From contig NZ_JACJRG010000004.1 of the NCBI RefSeq assembly GCF_014697125.1, positions 1 to 64,000 of the forward strand: a stretch of 64,000 bases of DNA, in the 5' to 3' direction. Shown piece by piece: positions 1 through 10,212 of the stretch. Every line of letters begins with the position of its first letter. Within the stretch, counting starts at the first letter, position 1. A program made the translations under genes and the position numbers. Below the pieces are notes generated by a model that saw only the letters and a list, made by a program, of their open reading frames with translations, was not told the origin of the DNA and did no database searches. The stretch comes from Anabaena minutissima FACHB-250 (GTDB taxonomy: Bacteria > Cyanobacteriota > Cyanobacteriia > Cyanobacteriales > Nostocaceae).

Positions 1-190
1 ATCTATTTTTCCCCAAATAGTCGTGTCTCTTCTTTTACTTAAGATTGAACGCCTCGCTACCCTTACACGTAGTTGTGGTTTTGACATCTCTATTTCCAGG
101 TGCAAGAAGTGAGGCTACCACGATATGATTGCCGCCATGTTTGCCTAATAATTCCAGACTGCAAAATACAAGAGTGAACGTGAAATTTTT

Positions 191-643
191 ATGACTGATG
201 TCTCCAATCCTAATTTGCTTTTAAAGCGCGTCGTTAACGTCAAAGTCATTGTCACTCCCCTCTGGAAAGAGGAAGTGCAACAACAACTGCAAGCGCAAAT
301 CAACCAACTTGATCAGCAATTGCAACAGTTGGACGTTGAAGGACAAAGAGCGATTTCTGCCATTCAAAAGCAAAGTCTCCAGCCACCTGGCCCCCAAACC
401 CTCCAACAAATTGATAATATCCAACAGCAAATCAATCAAAAGAAAACCGAATTCCTAGAGCAGAAAAACCAAATGCTGCAAAATCTCCAACAAGTACAAT
501 TGCTGGAGTTGGATCAAGAAGTGAATCAATTCCAAATGGAAGGCTTTTTCCGTGTCGAACGGGGCGATAACTTAATTAGCAAAATGCAAGTTGAAATCGT
601 TCTCCGAGATGGAGTTGTTGAAGAAATTCGTGGCGATCTTTAA
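191..643 (+). CDS. YlqD family protein
   Basis: Small soluble protein of 150 residues. Residues about 25-105 are Gln- and Leu-rich heptads that should form a long coiled coil. The C-terminal part (GFFRVERGDNLISKM, then a short beta-like segment ending GDL) matches what I recall of the YlqD family, widespread in cyanobacteria and Bacillus and without an established function. No signal peptide or membrane segment is visible. A GC-rich hairpin with a T-run follows 35 bases downstream, so it appears to be monocistronic. The family call is from recognition only; the biochemical role is unknown. Confidence 0.75.
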   Translation: MTDVSNPNLLLKRVVNVKVIVTPLWKEEVQQQLQAQINQLDQQLQQLDVEGQRAISAIQKQSLQPPGPQTLQQIDNIQQQINQKKTEFLEQKNQMLQNLQQVQLLELDQEVNQFQMEGFFRVERGDNLISKMQVEIVLRDGVVEEIRGDL

Positions 644-678
644 TTAAAGTTGCGAATTCTCAAATTAAATGTATGATA

Positions 679-703
679 CCCCGCCCCTCGTGGGCGGTCT
701 TTT
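679..703 (+). terminator. Rho-independent terminator after the YlqD gene
   Basis: Six-base arms CCGCCC (681-686) and GGGCGG (692-697) with loop CTCGT are followed by TCTTTT. The position, about 35 bases after the stop, fits termination of the YlqD transcript. Confidence 0.7.
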
Positions 704-763
704 AACTCAGGACGTTGCCCACGCCCCGCTACCGCTACCGCTAATAGCACTCCACACACCACA

Positions 764-917
764 CTCATTACTCATTACTCATTACTCAGCACTCAGCACT
801 CAGCACTCAGCACTCAGCACTCAGCACTCAGCACTCAGCACTCAGCACTCAGCACTCACTACTCAGCACTCAGCACTCAGCACTCAGCACTCAGCACTCA
901 CTACTCAGCACTCAGCT
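764..917. repeat. Heptanucleotide tandem repeat (STRR type)
   Basis: About 22 tandem heptads, mostly CACTCAG, with CATTACT/CACTACT variants at the left end and twice inside. Arrays of degenerate heptamers are known as STRR sequences in heterocystous cyanobacteria. It is preceded by a short GCTACC repeat near 727-745. The array supplies the last codons and the stop of the minus-strand gene that follows, and also creates a false plus-strand reading frame. Confidence 0.9.
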
Positions 918-1396
918 TGACATTGACTTTGAGAACCCACCCAAACAATTTGCCAAATTGGAGGTGAACTTGATAAGAGCGATCGCCCGAAACGATTCAT
1001 CTCCACTCGATATTTCATCGCCGTAGATGAATCACCCTGAGACGGTGTTTGAATCACTGTCACTAAAGCTTGATTCGGTTGTGGATAGGTAACTTCTACC
1101 TGGCGATCGCTCTTTGTGGGTTGAAAATCATCTAATAAATTCATCGCCAACTTCGCCGGATCGCTACCTTGTAAGGGAGAATTGACACTTTCTAAAGGTA
1201 TATTTTCATATTGAGCGCGTTCCGAGTCTTCCACAATCTCTTGAGAATGTTGTACGTCTGACAAGGGCTGTGGTTGAGCATTGATATTATCCACAATTGG
1301 TATTGCTGTTTGGTACTGAATCATATAAACACCAGCACCAGCAGTAGCAAAGATACTAAGTATCAAAATCAAGAAGAACTTCAGTTTTACTGACAT
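905..1396 (-). CDS. Hypothetical membrane-anchored or exported protein
   Basis: 163 residues. Residues about 5-27 are hydrophobic (FFLILILSIFATAGAGVYMI), an uncleaved signal anchor or signal peptide. A polar low-complexity linker follows, then a C-terminal domain (about 80-155) with a KYRVEMNRFGRS stretch and WQIVWVGSQ near the end. I do not recognise the family. The final residues QAEC and the TGA stop are encoded by the first units of the neighbouring heptamer array, so the native C-terminus was probably altered when the repeat arrived or grew. It reads towards YlqD and away from the PDH E2 gene. Confidence 0.6.
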   Translation of the reverse strand: MSVKLKFFLILILSIFATAGAGVYMIQYQTAIPIVDNINAQPQPLSDVQHSQEIVEDSERAQYENIPLESVNSPLQGSDPAKLAMNLLDDFQPTKSDRQVEVTYPQPNQALVTVIQTPSQGDSSTAMKYRVEMNRFGRSLLSSSPPIWQIVWVGSQSQCQAEC

Positions 1397-1795
1397 AAAA
1401 CTAAATACGCATTGTAAAAAAACTAATGGTCAATTTGGGATTTTCAATTGATGTTTCACAACTAATTACTCCCTATAATCTTCCTTGGGAAAGCTCCTAA
1501 TTTCTGATAATTGCTGATGAGTGATACAAAAATATATGAAAATTTCATGAAAATTGTGAAAAACTCATGCTAGAGGCTGATAGCCAGCAGCAACAATCGA
1601 TTATTACATGGAAGCAATAGACCTCATTGTCGCTGGGATGTTCCAAGGTGACAGGGAAGATTTTAAGCCAATTCCCAATGCCCAATTCCCGATTTAAAAT
1701 AGAAAATCTCAACCATAAAACTCTCCAGCTAAGATACAATTCGATCTGGCAAAAGCTGTTAAAGTCCATAAACCCATTGATTCTAGAACCACCAT
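1397..1795. other. Divergent intergenic region, no gene
   Basis: It lies between the divergent exported-protein gene and the PDH E2 gene, so both promoters should be here. It holds a short stretch (about 1668-1692) of CCCAATTCCC/CCCAATGCCC repeats common in Nostoc intergenic DNA. Short open frames on both strands lack ribosome-binding sites and recognisable products. Confidence 0.5.
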
Positions 1796-3082
1796 ATGAG
1801 CATTCACGAAGTATTCATGCCGGCGCTGAGTTCCACTATGACCGAAGGCAAAATTGTCTCCTGGGTAAAATCGCCGGGGGATAAAGTGGAAAAAGGCGAA
1901 ACAGTGGTGGTTGTTGAGTCAGATAAGGCAGATATGGATGTAGAAACCTTCTATGAAGGGTATCTCGCACATATCGTAGTCCAAGCAGGTGACAGTGCGC
2001 CTGTAGGAGCTGCGATCGCTTATGTTGCCGAAACTGAAGCCGAAATCGCAGCTGCCAAATCTATGGGCAATTCCGGCGGTGCAGCAGCTACTCCTACAGC
2101 TACACCTCAACTAGTTGCAGCTACAGCCTCAGTGGGAACACCAACTGTAGCATCTCAAAATGGGTCTAACCATCAGGAAGGCAGACTCGTAGCTTCACCA
2201 AGAGCGCGTAAGTTAGCCAAAGAATTGAAAGTGGATTTGACTACTCTCAAAGGTAGTGGCCCTTACGGTCGGATTGTCGCCGAGGATGTAGAATCTGTCG
2301 TGGGTAGAACTACTGCACCGGCTGCTCCTACAATCCCCGCACCAAGCATTACCCCAGTTGCACCACCAGCACAACGAACACCCGCACCTGCACCAGTAGC
2401 AGCCGTTCCTGGTCAAATAGCACCATTCAATGCTCTGCAAAACGCCGTCATTCGGAATATGGTAGCTAGCCTAGCAGTACCAGAATTCCGTGTTGGTTAC
2501 ACAATCACCACTGATGGGTTAGACAAACTTTACAAACAAATTAAATCCAAAGGCGTAACAATGACAGCGTTACTGGCGAAAGCCGTGGCGGTGACATTAC
2601 AAAAACACCCACTTTTAAATGCTAGCTATTCTGATCAAGGTGTGGTTTATCATGGCGACATCAATATTGCCGTAGCTGTGGCGATGGATGATGGCGGTTT
2701 AATTACACCAGTATTAAAAAATGCCGATCAAGTAGACATTTATTCCCTCTCACGCAGCTGGAAGTCTCTAGTAGAACGCGCCAGAGCTAAACAACTGCAA
2801 CCCGATGAGTATAACAGTGGTACTTTCACCCTGTCTAACTTGGGAATGTATGGTGTAGATACATTTGATGCCATTTTACCCCCCGGACAAGGTTCAATTT
2901 TAGCGATCGGTGCATCTCGTCCCCAAGTTGTAGCTACCCCAGATGGTTTGTTTGGTGTGCGTCAACAAATGCAGGTCAATATTACTTCTGATCACCGTAT
3001 TATTTATGGTGCTGATGCGGCGGCGTTTTTACAAGACTTGGCTAAGTTGATTGAGACTAACCCTCAATCTTTGACTCTTTAG
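1796..3082 (+). CDS. pdhC: Pyruvate dehydrogenase E2, dihydrolipoamide acetyltransferase
   Basis: Core acetyltransferase of the pyruvate dehydrogenase complex, which passes the acetyl group from E1 via lipoyl-lysine to CoA. An N-terminal lipoyl domain (about 3-77) has Lys44 in ESDKADMDVE as the lipoylation site. An Ala/Pro/Thr-rich linker leads to a peripheral-subunit-binding domain (about 130-165, ASPRARKLAKEL) and a second Ala/Pro linker. The catalytic domain (about 205-428) carries DHRIIYGA with His400. The Asp seen in many E2 proteins at the HxxxD position is Tyr here, as I recall for cyanobacterial and plastid E2. The length of 428 is normal. A large palindrome follows the stop. E1 and E3 genes are not in the window. 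Confidence 0.93.
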   Translation: MSIHEVFMPALSSTMTEGKIVSWVKSPGDKVEKGETVVVVESDKADMDVETFYEGYLAHIVVQAGDSAPVGAAIAYVAETEAEIAAAKSMGNSGGAAATPTATPQLVAATASVGTPTVASQNGSNHQEGRLVASPRARKLAKELKVDLTTLKGSGPYGRIVAEDVESVVGRTTAPAAPTIPAPSITPVAPPAQRTPAPAPVAAVPGQIAPFNALQNAVIRNMVASLAVPEFRVGYTITTDGLDKLYKQIKSKGVTMTALLAKAVAVTLQKHPLLNASYSDQGVVYHGDINIAVAVAMDDGGLITPVLKNADQVDIYSLSRSWKSLVERARAKQLQPDEYNSGTFTLSNLGMYGVDTFDAILPPGQGSILAIGASRPQVVATPDGLFGVRQQMQVNITSDHRIIYGADAAAFLQDLAKLIETNPQSLTL

Positions 3083-3165
3083 TCAACCGCTTCACCTACA
3101 AGGGGATAGAGTTTTTGGGTAATGGGTGCGGGAAACAGCCACCATTGCCCAATTTTTATGCCAAA

Positions 3166-3204
3166 CCCGTAGAGACGTTGCAATGCAACGTCTCTACGGG
3201 TTTT
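3166..3204 (+). terminator. 16-bp palindrome with T-run; terminator and dispersed repeat
   Basis: Perfect 16-base arms (3166-3181 and 3185-3200) around a three-base loop AAT, followed by TTTT. The core GTAGAGACGTTGC/GCAACGTCTCTAC is, from memory, one of the commonest interspersed palindromes of Nostoc-like genomes. It can serve as the terminator of the E2 gene 84 bases upstream. Confidence 0.7.
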
Positions 3205-3302
3205 ATTGTTTCGGCAAATTATCTTAATTCAAAAATTATTAGAACTGAATCCGGAATGTGGGAGGCAAAAACTGGAGTAAAAAACAGAACAAGGAAGAAA
3301 CA

Positions 3303-3632
3303 ATGATTAATTTATTCTCCAACCCCATCAAACTTGCCACGATCACTCTGATTGCAGGCACTTCATTGTCTTTGACTAGCTTACCTGCTTCTGCTAATAA
3401 CACCAGAGTTTATGTCAAAAACTCCTCATGTGTAACTTATAACAATAGCGGAAAAGTTGTTGGAACGGTCAATCGCGGTTACTACCCACTCAACCGAATT
3501 TACAAAGGTAGAGATGGCAGAAATTATGCTCGGATTTATGCCGATTTCCGGAGAGCAGGGCGAGGTATAGGATATGTAAATATACCAACTTCTTGCCTTA
3601 ATCATAATGGCAGATATGTTATCGAATACTAA
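3303..3632 (+). CDS. Small exported protein of unknown function
   Basis: 109 residues, starting at ATG 3303, which has AAGGAAG just upstream and begins a clear signal peptide (MINLFSNPIKLATITLIAGT, cleavage probably after SLPASA near residue 31). The mature part is about 78 residues, basic and Tyr-rich, with Cys in KNSSCVTYN and PTSCLNHN that could form a disulfide. The pattern of short strands with GRNYARIYADF resembles a small SH3-like beta domain, but I cannot assign a family. An in-frame upstream ATG at 3258 would put charged residues before the signal peptide and is less likely. A terminator follows. Confidence 0.7.
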   Translation: MINLFSNPIKLATITLIAGTSLSLTSLPASANNTRVYVKNSSCVTYNNSGKVVGTVNRGYYPLNRIYKGRDGRNYARIYADFRRAGRGIGYVNIPTSCLNHNGRYVIEY

Positions 3633-3989
3633 CTAATAGTCTGTTTTCTAACCTAAAAAGCCATAATTAAGCGATCGTGAAAGGTTAGATAATTTAGAAC
3701 CCCGGTTTATCGAGAAAGCCGGGGTTTTTCGGTCTCATGAATGAGTAAAAATACTGGGATATTTAATCCTCAACAACTAGCTTGATCAAAATCACCAAAC
3801 TCCCGACCTTCCAAGCATTCATCAGATGATCAGGATAAATTTATAAAAGAAATATTAAATTTTTGATAGTAAATTGGTAGTTATTGTGTAGCAGAAATTA
3901 TGATTTGGCAAAGAAGCAGTAATGATACTAATATAGATAAAAAATTGTGGTTAGATTAATAACATTACCTGCCAGCCATTGTTTGAGCT
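3633..3989. other. Intergenic region before the Ser/Thr kinase gene
   Basis: Contains the terminator of the preceding gene (3698-3729). The remaining 260 bases are AT-rich and should hold the kinase promoter. No further gene or structured element was seen. Confidence 0.4.
3698..3729 (+). terminator. Rho-independent terminator
   Basis: AACCCCGG pairs with CCGGGGTT, extended past one bulge by TTT/AAA, followed by a T-run (3725-3729). It ends the small exported-protein transcript. A similar AACCCC-GGGGTT hairpin occurs near 42556. Confidence 0.75.
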
Positions 3990-5057
3990 ATGAATCGTTT
4001 TTCTGGGAACATCACAAATCTTCGGGAGTACAGCTTAGAGCAAAATCGGCTGGCTCAAATGTGTGGTTCTAAGCAATTATTCCGCGATCGCTATGAAATC
4101 TTACGCATTTTAGGTAGGGGTGGTTTTGGTATCACTTTTCTCGCACAAGATGCTGTATTACCCGGTAATCCTCTATGTGTGATTAAACAACTTTGTCCGA
4201 AGGTAACTAGCACGAAAAGTTGGCAAAATGCGTGTAACCGTTTTGTGCAGGAGGCTAAAACTTTAGCTAAACTTGGTAGCCATTCGCAAATTCCCATGTT
4301 GCTAGACTATTTTGAAGGGGATGGGGAACTGTATTTAGTGCAAGAATACATCCAGGGTTGGACTTTAGCGCGAGAAGTCAGGCGTAATGGTACAAAGACA
4401 GAAGCTGAAGTAAAACAGTTTTTGCGGGAATTACTGCCAGTATTGCAATATCTTTATCAAAACCAAGTCATTCATCGAGATATTAAACCCCTAAATTTAC
4501 TGCGCTGTGCGGATGATCAGCGCGTAGTCTTGATAGATTTTGGTGCAGTCAAAGAAAATTTGGTTGATGTTGGGAATGATTCACTCAATACAACCATGAA
4601 TACTCACTTTGTAGGCACAATGGGGTTTGCACCACCGGAGCAATTTTCTCTGCGTCCTGTATATGCTAGTGATATTTATGCCCTAGGGATGACCTGTGTT
4701 TACTTGTTAACTGGTAAAGGGCCATTAGAAATGGAAAATGATACTCAGACTGGTGAAATATGTTGGTATAAATATGTAAATGTGAGTGATAGTTTTGCTC
4801 ACATCTTAAATAAAATGTTAAAGTTTTCCCTCAATGAACGCTTCCAGAAACCTAGTGATGTGACTAGAGCTTTGAGGGTAGAAAGTGATATGCCAAACTT
4901 AAATAACTGTTTGACTACCCAACCTATCAAAAATACACTTCCAGCAAAAATAGACCCTGCTCAAGAATACCTATCACCTGTAGCCAAAACTGCGATCGCT
5001 ATTCGGGAGTGGAAGGCTAAACTAAAAGCTCAACAGTCTCAACGTCAATTATATTGA
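3990..5057 (+). CDS. Serine/threonine protein kinase (Pkn2/Hanks type)
   Basis: 355 residues. The kinase domain (about 34-290) has a Gly-rich loop LGRGGFGITF, the VAIK-equivalent CVIKQLCPK, catalytic HRDIKPLNLL, a DFGAVKE magnesium loop and an APPEQF motif, so it should be active. There is no membrane segment, so it is cytoplasmic. Family members usually start with a four-Cys zinc ribbon ending CGSKLLLRDRY; here only the tail CGSKQLFRDRY remains after an unrelated 23-residue N-terminus, so the ribbon is lost or replaced. The C-terminal 60 residues show no domain. The substrate is unknown. Two copies of CTTAATAACGTA follow the stop. Confidence 0.9.
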   Translation: MNRFSGNITNLREYSLEQNRLAQMCGSKQLFRDRYEILRILGRGGFGITFLAQDAVLPGNPLCVIKQLCPKVTSTKSWQNACNRFVQEAKTLAKLGSHSQIPMLLDYFEGDGELYLVQEYIQGWTLAREVRRNGTKTEAEVKQFLRELLPVLQYLYQNQVIHRDIKPLNLLRCADDQRVVLIDFGAVKENLVDVGNDSLNTTMNTHFVGTMGFAPPEQFSLRPVYASDIYALGMTCVYLLTGKGPLEMENDTQTGEICWYKYVNVSDSFAHILNKMLKFSLNERFQKPSDVTRALRVESDMPNLNNCLTTQPIKNTLPAKIDPAQEYLSPVAKTAIAIREWKAKLKAQQSQRQLY

Positions 5058-5140
5058 GGCTAGAAACTTTCTCTTAATAACGTACTTAATAACGTACTTA
5101 CTCTTTACATTGTTTTATTGCACATGCCAAAATGACTAAA

Positions 5141-5542
5141 TTATTTTAGCTTTACTCCCCGAACTATCAGCCGCAACCACACCCATCCTAACCCACTCCC
5201 AATCAAATAATAGGGGAAATCTGCCCAAGTAAAGACAGTACCAATTAACATTTTTCCCCACCAAAATGAACGTACCCAAATTAAAAAGGGTGGATGCCAC
5301 AATTGCATAAACTCCAACAAACAAGTAATTACAAATACCCATAAAGGGATTCGCCAAACTGAAGAGCGACTGGGAATAAATAGAAAGGCGAACAAGCACC
5401 AAAATATCTCATAAAAAATCCCTCCTACCTCTTGGTTCAACCACAAAGTAGAATAGCGATAATGGCTGTATAAAAGTCCAATAGGAAGAATAATAGCTAG
5501 AGAAAGAATAGAACGCCTGCGAATTCTTGTCGGCATGGGCAT
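5141..5542 (-). CDS. DUF2809 family membrane protein
   Basis: 133 residues with four likely membrane segments (about 11-28, 38-56, 63-82 and 97-125) and a basic N-terminus (MPMPTRIRRRS), predicting cytoplasmic N-in topology. The pattern of a short helical-hairpin membrane protein with HYRYSTLWLNQEVGGIFYEIF resembles DUF2809 proteins, whose function is unknown. It is convergent with the kinase and lies 29 bases downstream of the hybrid kinase gene on the same strand, so it may be transcribed behind it. Confidence 0.6.
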   Translation of the reverse strand: MPMPTRIRRRSILSLAIILPIGLLYSHYRYSTLWLNQEVGGIFYEIFWCLFAFLFIPSRSSVWRIPLWVFVITCLLEFMQLWHPPFLIWVRSFWWGKMLIGTVFTWADFPYYLIGSGLGWVWLRLIVRGVKLK

Positions 5543-5571
5543 TATTTAGTGTTCTTAATTCAAGATGTAAC

Positions 5572-8500
5572 TTACATCTGGCTACTTGCTATAACAAAGC
5601 TTTGAATATGGTTAAAAACTTCTTCAATTTCTGTAATTAATTCAGTAGTGCCTCTACACTCTTGCTTCTGAGCTAATTGTTCTAGCTTATCGGCAGCTAA
5701 ATACATAGTTTTAGCACCTATATTAGCACTAGCACCTTTAACATGGTGAGCTTCTTGAGCCAATTGTTGAAAATTACTCACAGCGATCGCTAGTTTGATA
5801 AAATCCAACCGAGGTTTAATATCTTCAACAAATAATTGTAACAGTTTCATTTCAAAATCAGCATCATTCTCAGACATCTGATGTAAGTGTTTCCAATCAA
5901 TTGGTAGGTCGGATATATCAATTTTTTCTGTCGTAGAAACGGTATTTTCTAAGGTGATTACCTCTCGTTTTACTAAAATAAATTGACTCCAATATTCTAA
6001 TTTCGCCGCCAAATTTTCTTTGATAACAGGCTTACTTAAATAGTCGTCCATGCCTACATTTAGACACATTTGTTTGTCTTCTTTCATGGCATTAGCAGTC
6101 ATCGCAATTACCACAGGACGACGATGGTTAGCAAAGAAGCTCTCTGGCATACGATGAATTTCCTTTGTAGCTTCTAACCCGTCGAGAACGGGCATTTGGC
6201 AATCCATCAAAATTAAATCGTAAGGAATTATTTCTAATAATTGCAAAACTTCTTGACCATTAGCCGCTACATCAGCATGGTAGCCAAGACTTTGAAGTTG
6301 CTTTAAGGCTACTTTTTGATTTACTAAATTATCTTCAGCTAGTAAGATTCTTAAATTAGGCGAGCTAGTAGCAGTATGCTCACATTTGATGTTGACATTT
6401 TTCATATCTAACTTCTGGCTCATATCCTCTTGTACCAGTTCACCTTGATTTCCTAAAACATTCATAATGGTATCGAGGAGTCGAGAAGCCTTAAGAGGTT
6501 TGACTAAATAAGCCGCAAATCCTATATTGAATGCCCGATGTATTTCTGCTCGTTGATTAGTAGAAGTAATCATAATTAAAGGTGTTGCCGCAATAGCAAA
6601 ATTGTCTCTAATTTGTTCCCCCAATTCCAAACCATCTGTTTGGGGCATCTGCATATCAATCAAGACAACATCATAAGGTTTGTTTTGCTGGCAAGCTGCT
6701 ATCATAGCTCTCAGGGCAGCATCAGCACTATCAGCTTGATCTACCTGCATTGCCCAACGGGTGGCTTGATGGTAAATAATTTTGCGGTTAGTCGCATTGT
6801 CATCAACTACTAATAGGCGGCGATCGCTCAGTATTCCGCACTCATCTATCCTAGTAACAGGCTCTTGTTGCTTGGCAAAAGGAATCTCAAACCAAAATTT
6901 AGAGCCTTCGCCTAACTGACTTTCTACCCCAACGTCTCCTTCCATCAAGGTTACTAATTGTTTACAGATAGCTAATCCCAAACCAGTCCCACCATACTTA
7001 CGAGTAGTAGAAGCATCCACCTGGGTAAACGGGGTAAACAGTTTGCTTTGGTCTTCCGTGGTGATGCCCAGACCAGTATCTGTAACAGCAAAGTAAATAT
7101 TAGCTGTAGTGGTAGTATGCGATCGCAATTCTACTCGTACTACTACCTCTCCTGTGCTAGTAAATTTAATAGCATTACCAATTAAGTTCATTAAAATTTG
7201 TCGCAGGCGGCTAGCATCTCCTTGCAGGTGGGTAGGGACGTTAGGATAAATCAAAGCTGCAATTTCTAACCCTTTTTTATGAGCTTGGGGAGCTAATAAA
7301 TCTAATACTTCTTCTATACAGATAGATAAATCAAAGTTGAGATTTTCTAAAACCATTTCCCCTGATTCAAGTTTAGATAAATCCAAAATTTCGTTAATCA
7401 GGCTTAAAAGGGCATCGCCGCTAATGCGAATTGTCTCCATGAAGTCTTGCTGTTCTTGGTTAAGAGGACTTTCTAACATTAAACCAGTCATCCCTAAGAC
7501 AGCATTCATGGGAGTACGAATTTCATGACTCATATTAGCTAAAAAAGCACTTTTGGCTTGAGATGCTAACTCTGCTTGACGACGGGCAAGTTCTAATTCT
7601 TGTCGTTGCAGAATTTCTGCTTCTAGCAATTTGGCTTGAGTTAAGGCAATACCTATTTGATTTGCTAACTCTCGAAAAAGTTCTATTTCCCAGTTAATCC
7701 ACTGGCGTGGTTGGCTACATTGATGGGCAATTAACAACCCCCAGAGTTCATCTTTAAGAATAATGGGAACAACAAGATTCGCTTTGACAGCAAATTTTTG
7801 TAGTAATTCGACATGACAATCTTCTAGATCAGCTTGCTCAATGTTTGCAATAGTAGTTATTTGACCTTCGCGGTATTTTTGAATGTAACTCTGTGCAAAA
7901 CAAGGGTCAATAATTTTTTCTCCCAGAATCTTGGGAAAGCCAGGAAGTAGGGCTTCTTGAACAGCAATTACAGAATCATCTAATTCTAGGCGGAAAATCA
8001 ATACACGATCTGCTTGCAGTAGCTTTTGCAACTCTTTAACGCTAATTTCGAGAATTTCTTCGATTTGTAAAGACTCACGAATTTTTAGTGTCACATCAGC
8101 TAATAATTGCGATCGCCTGTTTTGGCGTTGTAGTTCTTTTTCTGATTGCTTACGTTGAATAAACTGCCCCACCTGTTGACCAATGGAGTTCATGATTTTT
8201 GCCAAATCTTGGTCATATTGCTGGATTTTGTGGTTAAAGCAAGTAATCACACCCAGAACATTCTGCGCGTTACGAATGGGAAAACCAAAAGCTCCATGCA
8301 GTCCAACTTGTGCTGCAACTTTATTTCGCAAAAAGCTGATATCATTGGCCACATCAGTAAGCCAAATAGGTTCACTACTACTCCAAACTCGACCAGGCAA
8401 TCCCATCTCTGGCACAAATGTGATGTTCTGACTCAATGTTTTGAACTCTTCCATATCCAATGATGGTTGATGCCACAGTTCGGAAAAAGTAAGTATATTT

Positions 8501-10212
8501 GTCTGCTGATTTACCATCCACATTTCACTCACATCCCATCCTAAACTCTGGCAAATTGCTTGCAGAATTTGAGGAGTAGCTTCGGCGATTGTAGTAGACT
8601 CTGCTAAAATGCGGGTGATAGCATATTGTGCCTTTAAATGCTGTTCTGCACGCTTGCGCTCTGTAATATCAATGCCTGTACCAATAATGTATTCCACAGA
8701 GCCTTTGTAGTCTTGAAGAATGGTATTTGACCAGGAAATTAACCGCAGGCTACCATCTTTAGTTCTCCAATAGTTGTCATAGTTATGAGTGTCGAGAGTA
8801 ATATGACCTGCTCTTAACTGCTCAAAAACTGCTTTGACTGGCTCTACTTCTTCAGGAACTAAAAACAAATTCCAAAAATATCTATCCCTGACTTCATCAA
8901 ATGAGTAACCAGTTATTTGCTCACAAGCTTGATTGAAGCGAACAATTTTTCCTTGTGGATTGATAACTATGACTAAAGCACTGACTGTATCTAGAACTGC
9001 TGAGATGAAATTACGCTCTTCATGAAGTGTATCTTCTACAGCCTTTCGCTGCGTGAACTCACGATAAATTAAATAGTAAATGACAGCCAAAATCAAGAAA
9101 CTTGAGCAGATAGCGATCGCTATAATCAAAACTGTATTATTTGCACTAGTTTTGACAACTTGTGATTGCTGTTGTAGTAGCTCTTTTTCCTGTTGTTCCA
9201 TGTCACGGATGACCTTGCGGATATCATCCATCAGGTTCTTTCCCTGACCTCTGAGAATTATTTGCAATGCTACATCAAATCCTTTTTGCTGACGCAACTC
9301 GATAGTTTGCTTACTTATGCTAAGTTTAGCGGCTATTAGGGGTTTGATTACCTCAAGATGTTCATGTAGTTGAGATTTATCAGCAGTTAAATTTTTCAGA
9401 TTCTCTATTTCTTTCTCCACTTCTACAAGTGCTGTCTGATACGGTTGAAGATAATGCTCTTGTCCTGTGAGAATGTAACCACGTTGTCCAGTTTCAGCAT
9501 CTTTAATATGAGATAGCAGTGCTTCTAAGGCAGTGATTGTCTCTTGAGTTTTTTGAAATTGGTTATTAGTATTAATTAAAAATGTTGTGCTGTTATAAGA
9601 AACTATGCCCATCATTACTAGAATTGCTGATGCTAATCCAAAGCCACCAGCAACTCTTTTAAAAAAATGCTTGTGCATCTTTTCTAGCTGTTTGCGTCGA
9701 TTAGTTACAAGTGCCAAATTTGCTAAATTACGCCGCATTTCCATTTGTTTGATGACTTGGCGACCTAGAATCTTTAAAGCTTCAACCTGTTCAGAGGTGA
9801 GGTTTCTAGGTATGTAGTCAATAACGCAAAGTGTTCCTAACGCATAGCCTTCAGGATTAGTTAAGGGTACACCAGCATAAAAGCGAATATTAGGGTCAGA
9901 AGTAACTAATGGATTTGTTTCAAACCTTTCGTCGGCTGTAGCATCGGGTACAGTAAAAACGTCAGATTGGAGAATGGCATGGGCGCAAAATGCTATATCT
10001 CTAGGTGTTTCTAGCGCATCTAGCCCGACTTTTGACTTGAACCACTGACGATTTTGATCAACTAAACTGACTAAAGCAATGGGAGTTCCACAAATATAGG
10101 ATGCTAAACGCGTGAGATCATCAAATGCTGCTTCAAATGGAGTGTCAAGGACTTTGTATTCTAAAAGTGCCTCAATTCTCTGTATTTCGTTATCAGGTAA
10201 TGGTGCTTTCAT
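5572..10212 (-). CDS. Hybrid sensor histidine kinase (GAF-CHASE3-PAS-GAF-GAF-HK-REC-REC-HPT)
   Basis: 1546 residues from ATG 10212 (a TTG two codons upstream is possible). Order: N-terminal GAF (about 10-165), TM helix (186-206), CHASE3 sensor (210-355), second TM helix (358-381), PAS (400-515), GAF (535-680), GAF (705-875), HisKA with phospho-acceptor His896 in [10 protein letters not shown], HATPase (about 990-1110), two receiver domains (IDMQMP and MDCQMP) and a C-terminal HPT domain with AHHVKGAS. This is a full His-Asp-His phosphorelay in one protein. The third GAF has Cys799-His800 in a [10 protein letters not shown] context, as in bilin-binding cyanobacteriochromes. The next gene upstream on the same strand is an anti-sigma kinase, and a REC-PP2C protein is divergent nearby, so the HPT domain might feed that partner-switching module (inference). 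Confidence 0.9.
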   Translation of the reverse strand: MKAPLPDNEIQRIEALLEYKVLDTPFEAAFDDLTRLASYICGTPIALVSLVDQNRQWFKSKVGLDALETPRDIAFCAHAILQSDVFTVPDATADERFETNPLVTSDPNIRFYAGVPLTNPEGYALGTLCVIDYIPRNLTSEQVEALKILGRQVIKQMEMRRNLANLALVTNRRKQLEKMHKHFFKRVAGGFGLASAILVMMGIVSYNSTTFLINTNNQFQKTQETITALEALLSHIKDAETGQRGYILTGQEHYLQPYQTALVEVEKEIENLKNLTADKSQLHEHLEVIKPLIAAKLSISKQTIELRQQKGFDVALQIILRGQGKNLMDDIRKVIRDMEQQEKELLQQQSQVVKTSANNTVLIIAIAICSSFLILAVIYYLIYREFTQRKAVEDTLHEERNFISAVLDTVSALVIVINPQGKIVRFNQACEQITGYSFDEVRDRYFWNLFLVPEEVEPVKAVFEQLRAGHITLDTHNYDNYWRTKDGSLRLISWSNTILQDYKGSVEYIIGTGIDITERKRAEQHLKAQYAITRILAESTTIAEATPQILQAICQSLGWDVSEMWMVNQQTNILTFSELWHQPSLDMEEFKTLSQNITFVPEMGLPGRVWSSSEPIWLTDVANDISFLRNKVAAQVGLHGAFGFPIRNAQNVLGVITCFNHKIQQYDQDLAKIMNSIGQQVGQFIQRKQSEKELQRQNRRSQLLADVTLKIRESLQIEEILEISVKELQKLLQADRVLIFRLELDDSVIAVQEALLPGFPKILGEKIIDPCFAQSYIQKYREGQITTIANIEQADLEDCHVELLQKFAVKANLVVPIILKDELWGLLIAHQCSQPRQWINWEIELFRELANQIGIALTQAKLLEAEILQRQELELARRQAELASQAKSAFLANMSHEIRTPMNAVLGMTGLMLESPLNQEQQDFMETIRISGDALLSLINEILDLSKLESGEMVLENLNFDLSICIEEVLDLLAPQAHKKGLEIAALIYPNVPTHLQGDASRLRQILMNLIGNAIKFTSTGEVVVRVELRSHTTTTANIYFAVTDTGLGITTEDQSKLFTPFTQVDASTTRKYGGTGLGLAICKQLVTLMEGDVGVESQLGEGSKFWFEIPFAKQQEPVTRIDECGILSDRRLLVVDDNATNRKIIYHQATRWAMQVDQADSADAALRAMIAACQQNKPYDVVLIDMQMPQTDGLELGEQIRDNFAIAATPLIMITSTNQRAEIHRAFNIGFAAYLVKPLKASRLLDTIMNVLGNQGELVQEDMSQKLDMKNVNIKCEHTATSSPNLRILLAEDNLVNQKVALKQLQSLGYHADVAANGQEVLQLLEIIPYDLILMDCQMPVLDGLEATKEIHRMPESFFANHRRPVVIAMTANAMKEDKQMCLNVGMDDYLSKPVIKENLAAKLEYWSQFILVKREVITLENTVSTTEKIDISDLPIDWKHLHQMSENDADFEMKLLQLFVEDIKPRLDFIKLAIAVSNFQQLAQEAHHVKGASANIGAKTMYLAADKLEQLAQKQECRGTTELITEIEEVFNHIQSFVIASSQM

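Noticed and set aside
1..87. Minus-strand open frame from ATG at 87 running out of the window
   Set aside because: Only 29 codons are visible, with no recognisable residues (MSKPQLRVRVARRS); too little to call.
764..917. Possible CRISPR array
   Set aside because: The period is only seven bases with no unique spacers; it is an STRR-type tandem repeat.
669..920. Plus-strand open frame of 83 codons
   Set aside because: It translates the heptamer repeat (STQHSAL units) and has no ribosome-binding site or family match.
3115..3306. Plus-strand open frame after the PDH E2 gene
   Set aside because: It reads through the dispersed palindrome and overlaps the next gene; no support as a protein.
5069..5100. 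CTTAATAACGTA double repeat after the kinase gene
   Set aside because: Two copies only, no hairpin or known motif; noted but without functional support.
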